Positions 61,425 through 64,000 of a stretch of DNA of 64,000 nt are shown here, piece after piece. The notes below the pieces were generated by a model, which did not search any database, was not told the origin of the DNA, and saw only the letters and a list, made by a program, of their open reading frames with translations. Location: contig CAVSZO010000005.1 of NCBI GenBank assembly GCA_963732335.1, positions 62,001 through 126,000 on the forward strand, read 5' to 3'. This DNA is from Desertimonas sp963732335. Its GTDB lineage: Bacteria > Actinomycetota > Acidimicrobiia > Acidimicrobiales > Ilumatobacteraceae. How positions within the stretch are numbered: position 1 is the first letter of the stretch; the number at the start of each line of letters is the position of its first letter. Made by a program: the position numbers and the translations under genes.

Positions 61425-62468
61425 GTCAGGGCACTCCCGTGGCCGCCGAGGCGGACCGCACCGAGCTGACGACGGTGTCGACGGTCAGCGCGACGTTCCA
61501 CCGTGGGACCGAGGTCACGGTCGTCGAGGGGCTCGAACCGGCGACGCCCTACGAGCACCACGGCATCGCCTACTCGACGCTGCCGCAGCCCGCCGGGGCC
61601 CTGCGCTGCTCGAGTGGCCACGGTCAACGACGTCCACTTCGGCGAGACCGAGGCCGGCCGCATCGGCCCCGACGAGCGCGGCCCGATCATGCGAGTACCG
61701 CCGGGTTCGTCGCCCTATCCGGAGTTGATGAACCGGGCGGCCGTCGCCGAGCTGCTCGTCGCCGACGATGTCCAACCGTTCGCTGCCGTGATCGCCAAAG
61801 GCGACCTGACCGCGGACGGCCTGCCCGAGGAGTTCGCCACCTTCGAGGAGTGCTACCGCACGCCCTTCGCCGAGCGGCTGTACGCCGTGCGCGGCAACCA
61901 CGACTGCGCCGCCGGCCAGGAGCAGTATTCGGAGGACCAGTGGATCGAGCTGGACGGGCTCGCCATCGCCCTCGTCGACACGGCGATCCCGGGTCACGCC
62001 CACGGCGCCGTGAGCACCGAGCAAGTGGAGTGGCTCGACACCATGGCCGATGAGTCGACCGACCCGGTAGTCGTGATGGGACACCACCCCCAGTACCTCG
62101 GCGCCGAACCCGACGACCCGGCCTTCTCGCTCACCCCTGACTCGAGTGCCGCCCTCGACGAGGTGTTCGCCCGGCGCCCGGCGATCGTCGCCTACACCGC
62201 CGGCCACACCCACCGCCACCGCGTCCAGCGGGCGGGTGGCGGCGTGCCGAGCATCGAGGTCGGATGCGTGAAGGACTTCCCGGGCACGTGGGCGGAGTAC
62301 CAGGTCTACGACGGCGGGATCCTGCAGATCGTCCACCGCATCTCGTCCCCCGAAGCGCTGGCCTGGAGCGAGCAGTGCCGCGCCCTGTACGCCGACTTCG
62401 GCGTCGACTACACGGTGTACGCCCTCGGCCGCCTCGAGGACCGCTGCCTGCTGATCCCCTACCGCTGA
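61415..62468 (+). CDS. Metallophosphoesterase with N-terminal Ig-like segment, one frameshift
   Basis: About 350 residues. N-terminal beta-rich segment (TVSATFHRGTEVTVVEGLEP, TPYEHHGIAYSTLPQPAG) as in purple-acid-type enzymes; after a shift near 61612 come the metal ligands: VATVNDVHFGE, AVIAKGDLTADG, AVRGNHDCAAG, VVVMGHHPQY and YTAGHTHRHRV. GTG 61415 overlaps the upstream small ORF. Phosphodiesterase of unknown substrate. Confidence 0.82.
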
Positions 62469-62517
62469 CGCACCGGGGATCCGCGACACCGTTACACCCC
62501 CTTGTCATGCTCTTGGC

Positions 62518-63706
62518 ATGAACGTGATCGCTGTCACAGCCATCGTGGCCGTGGCCCTCCTGGCCGTTGTCGGCATCTCTCTCGCCGTCACGGCGTCGGC
62601 ACGGCGGTCGTTCGCCGTCGCCACGGGCGATCTCCAACGGCGCCATCTCGAAGAGCGCGATGCCGCCGTCGCCGCCGCCCTGCGCCAGGTCGACGTGCTC
62701 AACCGCAGCCATCTCGATCAGGCCTCGGGGCGTCTGCAGGCCGGCCTCGATGCCAGCAAGGACGTCATCGGCGCCAACCTGGAGGCCGTCCGGGCGGAGA
62801 TGCGCGGCGAGCTCAATCGCCTCGGCGAGTTGGTCGCTGCCCTCGGCGATGCCAGCGCCCAGCGGTTCGGCCAGGTCGACGCCTCATTGCGCAGCCACGC
62901 CGAGGTCGCCGCCACCCTGGCCAACACCACGAGGTCGCTGCACGAAGCGCTGGCCAACCCGCAGGCACGAGGGCAATGGGGCGAGCGGATGGCCGAAGAC
63001 GTGTTGCGCCTCGCCGGCTTCGTCGAGAACGTCAACTATCGCAAGCAGTCCCAACTGCGCAGCGCCGGCTGGCGACGGTGCCTCCGGACGTCCGGACTTC
63101 ACGTTCGACCTGCCCAAGGGCCACGTCCTGCACATGGACGTCAAGTTCCCGCTCGCCGCCTACCTGCGCTACCTCGCCGCCACCACCGACACCGAGCGCG
63201 CCGAGCACCTCAAGGCGTTCCTGCGCGACGTGCGGGCCAAGGTCAAGGACCTCGCCCGGCGCAACTACCACGAGGGCGAGCAGCGCTCGGTCGACTACGT
63301 CTTGCTGTTCCTCCCCAACGAGCAGCTCACCGGGTTCATCCACGAGCACGATCCGGCGCTGCTCGACGACGCTCTCGGCCAGCGCGTCGTGATGTGCTCG
63401 CCGCTCACGCTGTTCGCCTTCCTGGGCGTGATCCGCCAGGCCTTCGACAACTTCGTCGTCGAGCAGCGCAGCGTCGAGATCCTCGAGTTGGTCGGCCAGT
63501 TCGGCGTGCAGTGGCGCAAGTACACGGCCTCCGCCGACAAGCTGAAGCGGCACTTCGTCTCCCTCCACAACGAGTTCGACGAGCTCACCACCACTCGCGA
63601 ACGGGCGCTCGACCGCTCGGTTCGCCAGATCGAAGGTCTACGCGAGCAGCGCGAGCTGCCGTCCGACGACGTGCCGCCACTGCGCGCCGTCGGCGACGGC
63701 GGGTAG
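62518..63706 (+). CDS. rmuC: RmuC family DNA recombination protein, one frameshift
   Basis: About 396 residues. N-terminal membrane helix (NVIAVTAIVAVALLAVVGIS), coiled coil (about 40-150), then the nuclease-like RmuC domain: RGQWGERMAEDVLRLAGFVE, DFTFDLPKGHVLHMDVKFPL, VDYVLLFLPNEQLTGFI, MCSPLTLFAFLGVIRQAFDN. Frame shifts near 63072. ATG 62518. RmuC limits inversions at short inverted repeats in E. coli, of interest given the palindromes here. Confidence 0.9.
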
Positions 63707-63741
63707 CGCCGCCATGCCATCCCGGTAAGACTCCAGCTGTC

Positions 63742-64000
63742 ATGTCGCAGCCAGAGCTCGACTTTATCTCTGGGCATCCGACCGGATCCGACGGCGCGCC
63801 CGGCGACCTCCAGCCCGAGGGCACGTTCACCGTCAGCCAGCTCGCCGACCTCATCAACACGCGCCTGCGGGCCGGCTACGACGACGGGGTCTGGGTGCGC
63901 GGCGAGATCCAGGGCTGGAGCTCGCGGGGCCCGCACGCCTACTTCACCCTCGCCGACGACCAGGCCGACTCGAAGGCCGTGATCCAGGTGGCCTTCTTCG
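63742..64000 (+). CDS. xseA: Exodeoxyribonuclease VII large subunit (5' part only)
   Basis: 86 codons to the window edge. The N-terminal OB-fold DNA-binding domain is clear: TFTVSQLADLINTRLRAGYD, VWVRGEIQGWSSRGPHAYFT, LADDQADSKAVIQVAFF. ATG 63742, 35 nt after rmuC. Degrades single-stranded DNA with XseB, which must lie beyond the window. Confidence 0.93.
   Translation, partial: MSQPELDFISGHPTGSDGAPGDLQPEGTFTVSQLADLINTRLRAGYDDGVWVRGEIQGWSSRGPHAYFTLADDQADSKAVIQVAFF

Overview
The window is high-GC (roughly two-thirds G+C) bacterial chromosome from an actinobacterium. The evidence is two WhiB-family proteins, a tandem Get3/ArsA ATPase pair beside whiB and nfeD, a methionine aminopeptidase with an N-terminal SEC-C zinc motif, a WXG100 protein and a mycothiol-type maleylpyruvate isomerase family protein. 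The gene style fits Acidimicrobiia (Ilumatobacter-like); that placement is inference. There are no rRNA genes, prophage, insertion sequences or CRISPR array. One tRNA gene, tRNA-Pro(CGG), is present. About 24 of some 63 protein genes are split by one or more single-base frameshifts, usually in G/C runs and with the full family sequence recoverable across frames. This looks like uncorrected indels in the assembly rather than mass pseudogenisation, so broken genes are given as whole spans.

Layout. 1-2.8 kb: peptide-uptake operon (M20 peptidase, FadR-type regulator, DppB-type permease). 2.9-4.7 kb: two toxin-antitoxin loci, RHH-MazF and a ParS/MbcA-like antitoxin with a RES toxin, each with clear operator repeats. 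4.8-13.6 kb: polyamine locus (FAD oxidoreductase, a UGT-type glycosyltransferase and an Lrp/AsnC regulator on the minus strand; divergent PotD-PotB-PotC-PotA transporter and an aminobutyraldehyde-type dehydrogenase), then a maltokinase-like kinase. 14.7-17.3 kb: NrtR-type Nudix regulator divergent from an ADP-ribosylglycohydrolase-like/VWA fusion. 17.6-22.8 kb: dipeptidase, TrmO, uronate dehydrogenase, acyl-CoA carboxylase beta subunit, an exported protein and a VOC protein. 22.8-26.6 kb: ferric-iron ABC transporter with an IdeR/DtxR-like box. 26.7-31.1 kb: WhiB, NfeD, two Get3/ArsA ATPases, a receiver-domain protein and tRNA-Pro. 31.4-34.3 kb: LysM lipoprotein and a large His-rich membrane protein with a duplicated domain. 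34.4-38.7 kb: DUF503, asd, a methyltransferase, lysC and a fasciclin protein. 38.8-47.5 kb: CoA transferase, a papain-like/WhiB fusion, a giant STAND-TPR-BTAD regulator and a divergent GH38 alpha-mannosidase. 47.5-57 kb: ferredoxin, phosphoesterase, amidohydrolase, WXG100, thiamine-binding protein with HTH and HAD, coaA, an orphan adenine methyltransferase, SCO1 and a copper-type membrane protein. 57-64 kb: NDH-2, TlpA, map, ArsR with SRPBCC, a second phosphoesterase, rmuC and the start of xseA.

The least expected content is non-coding. Several families of nested palindromes occupy intergenic spaces, most often between convergent genes. Members keep the same architecture and length while their arms differ in sequence yet still pair. 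The most striking are two large hairpin-like regions at 50.27-50.45 kb and 56.69-57.05 kb that share a 61-nt tip (60 of 61 identical) on unrelated palindromic arms.
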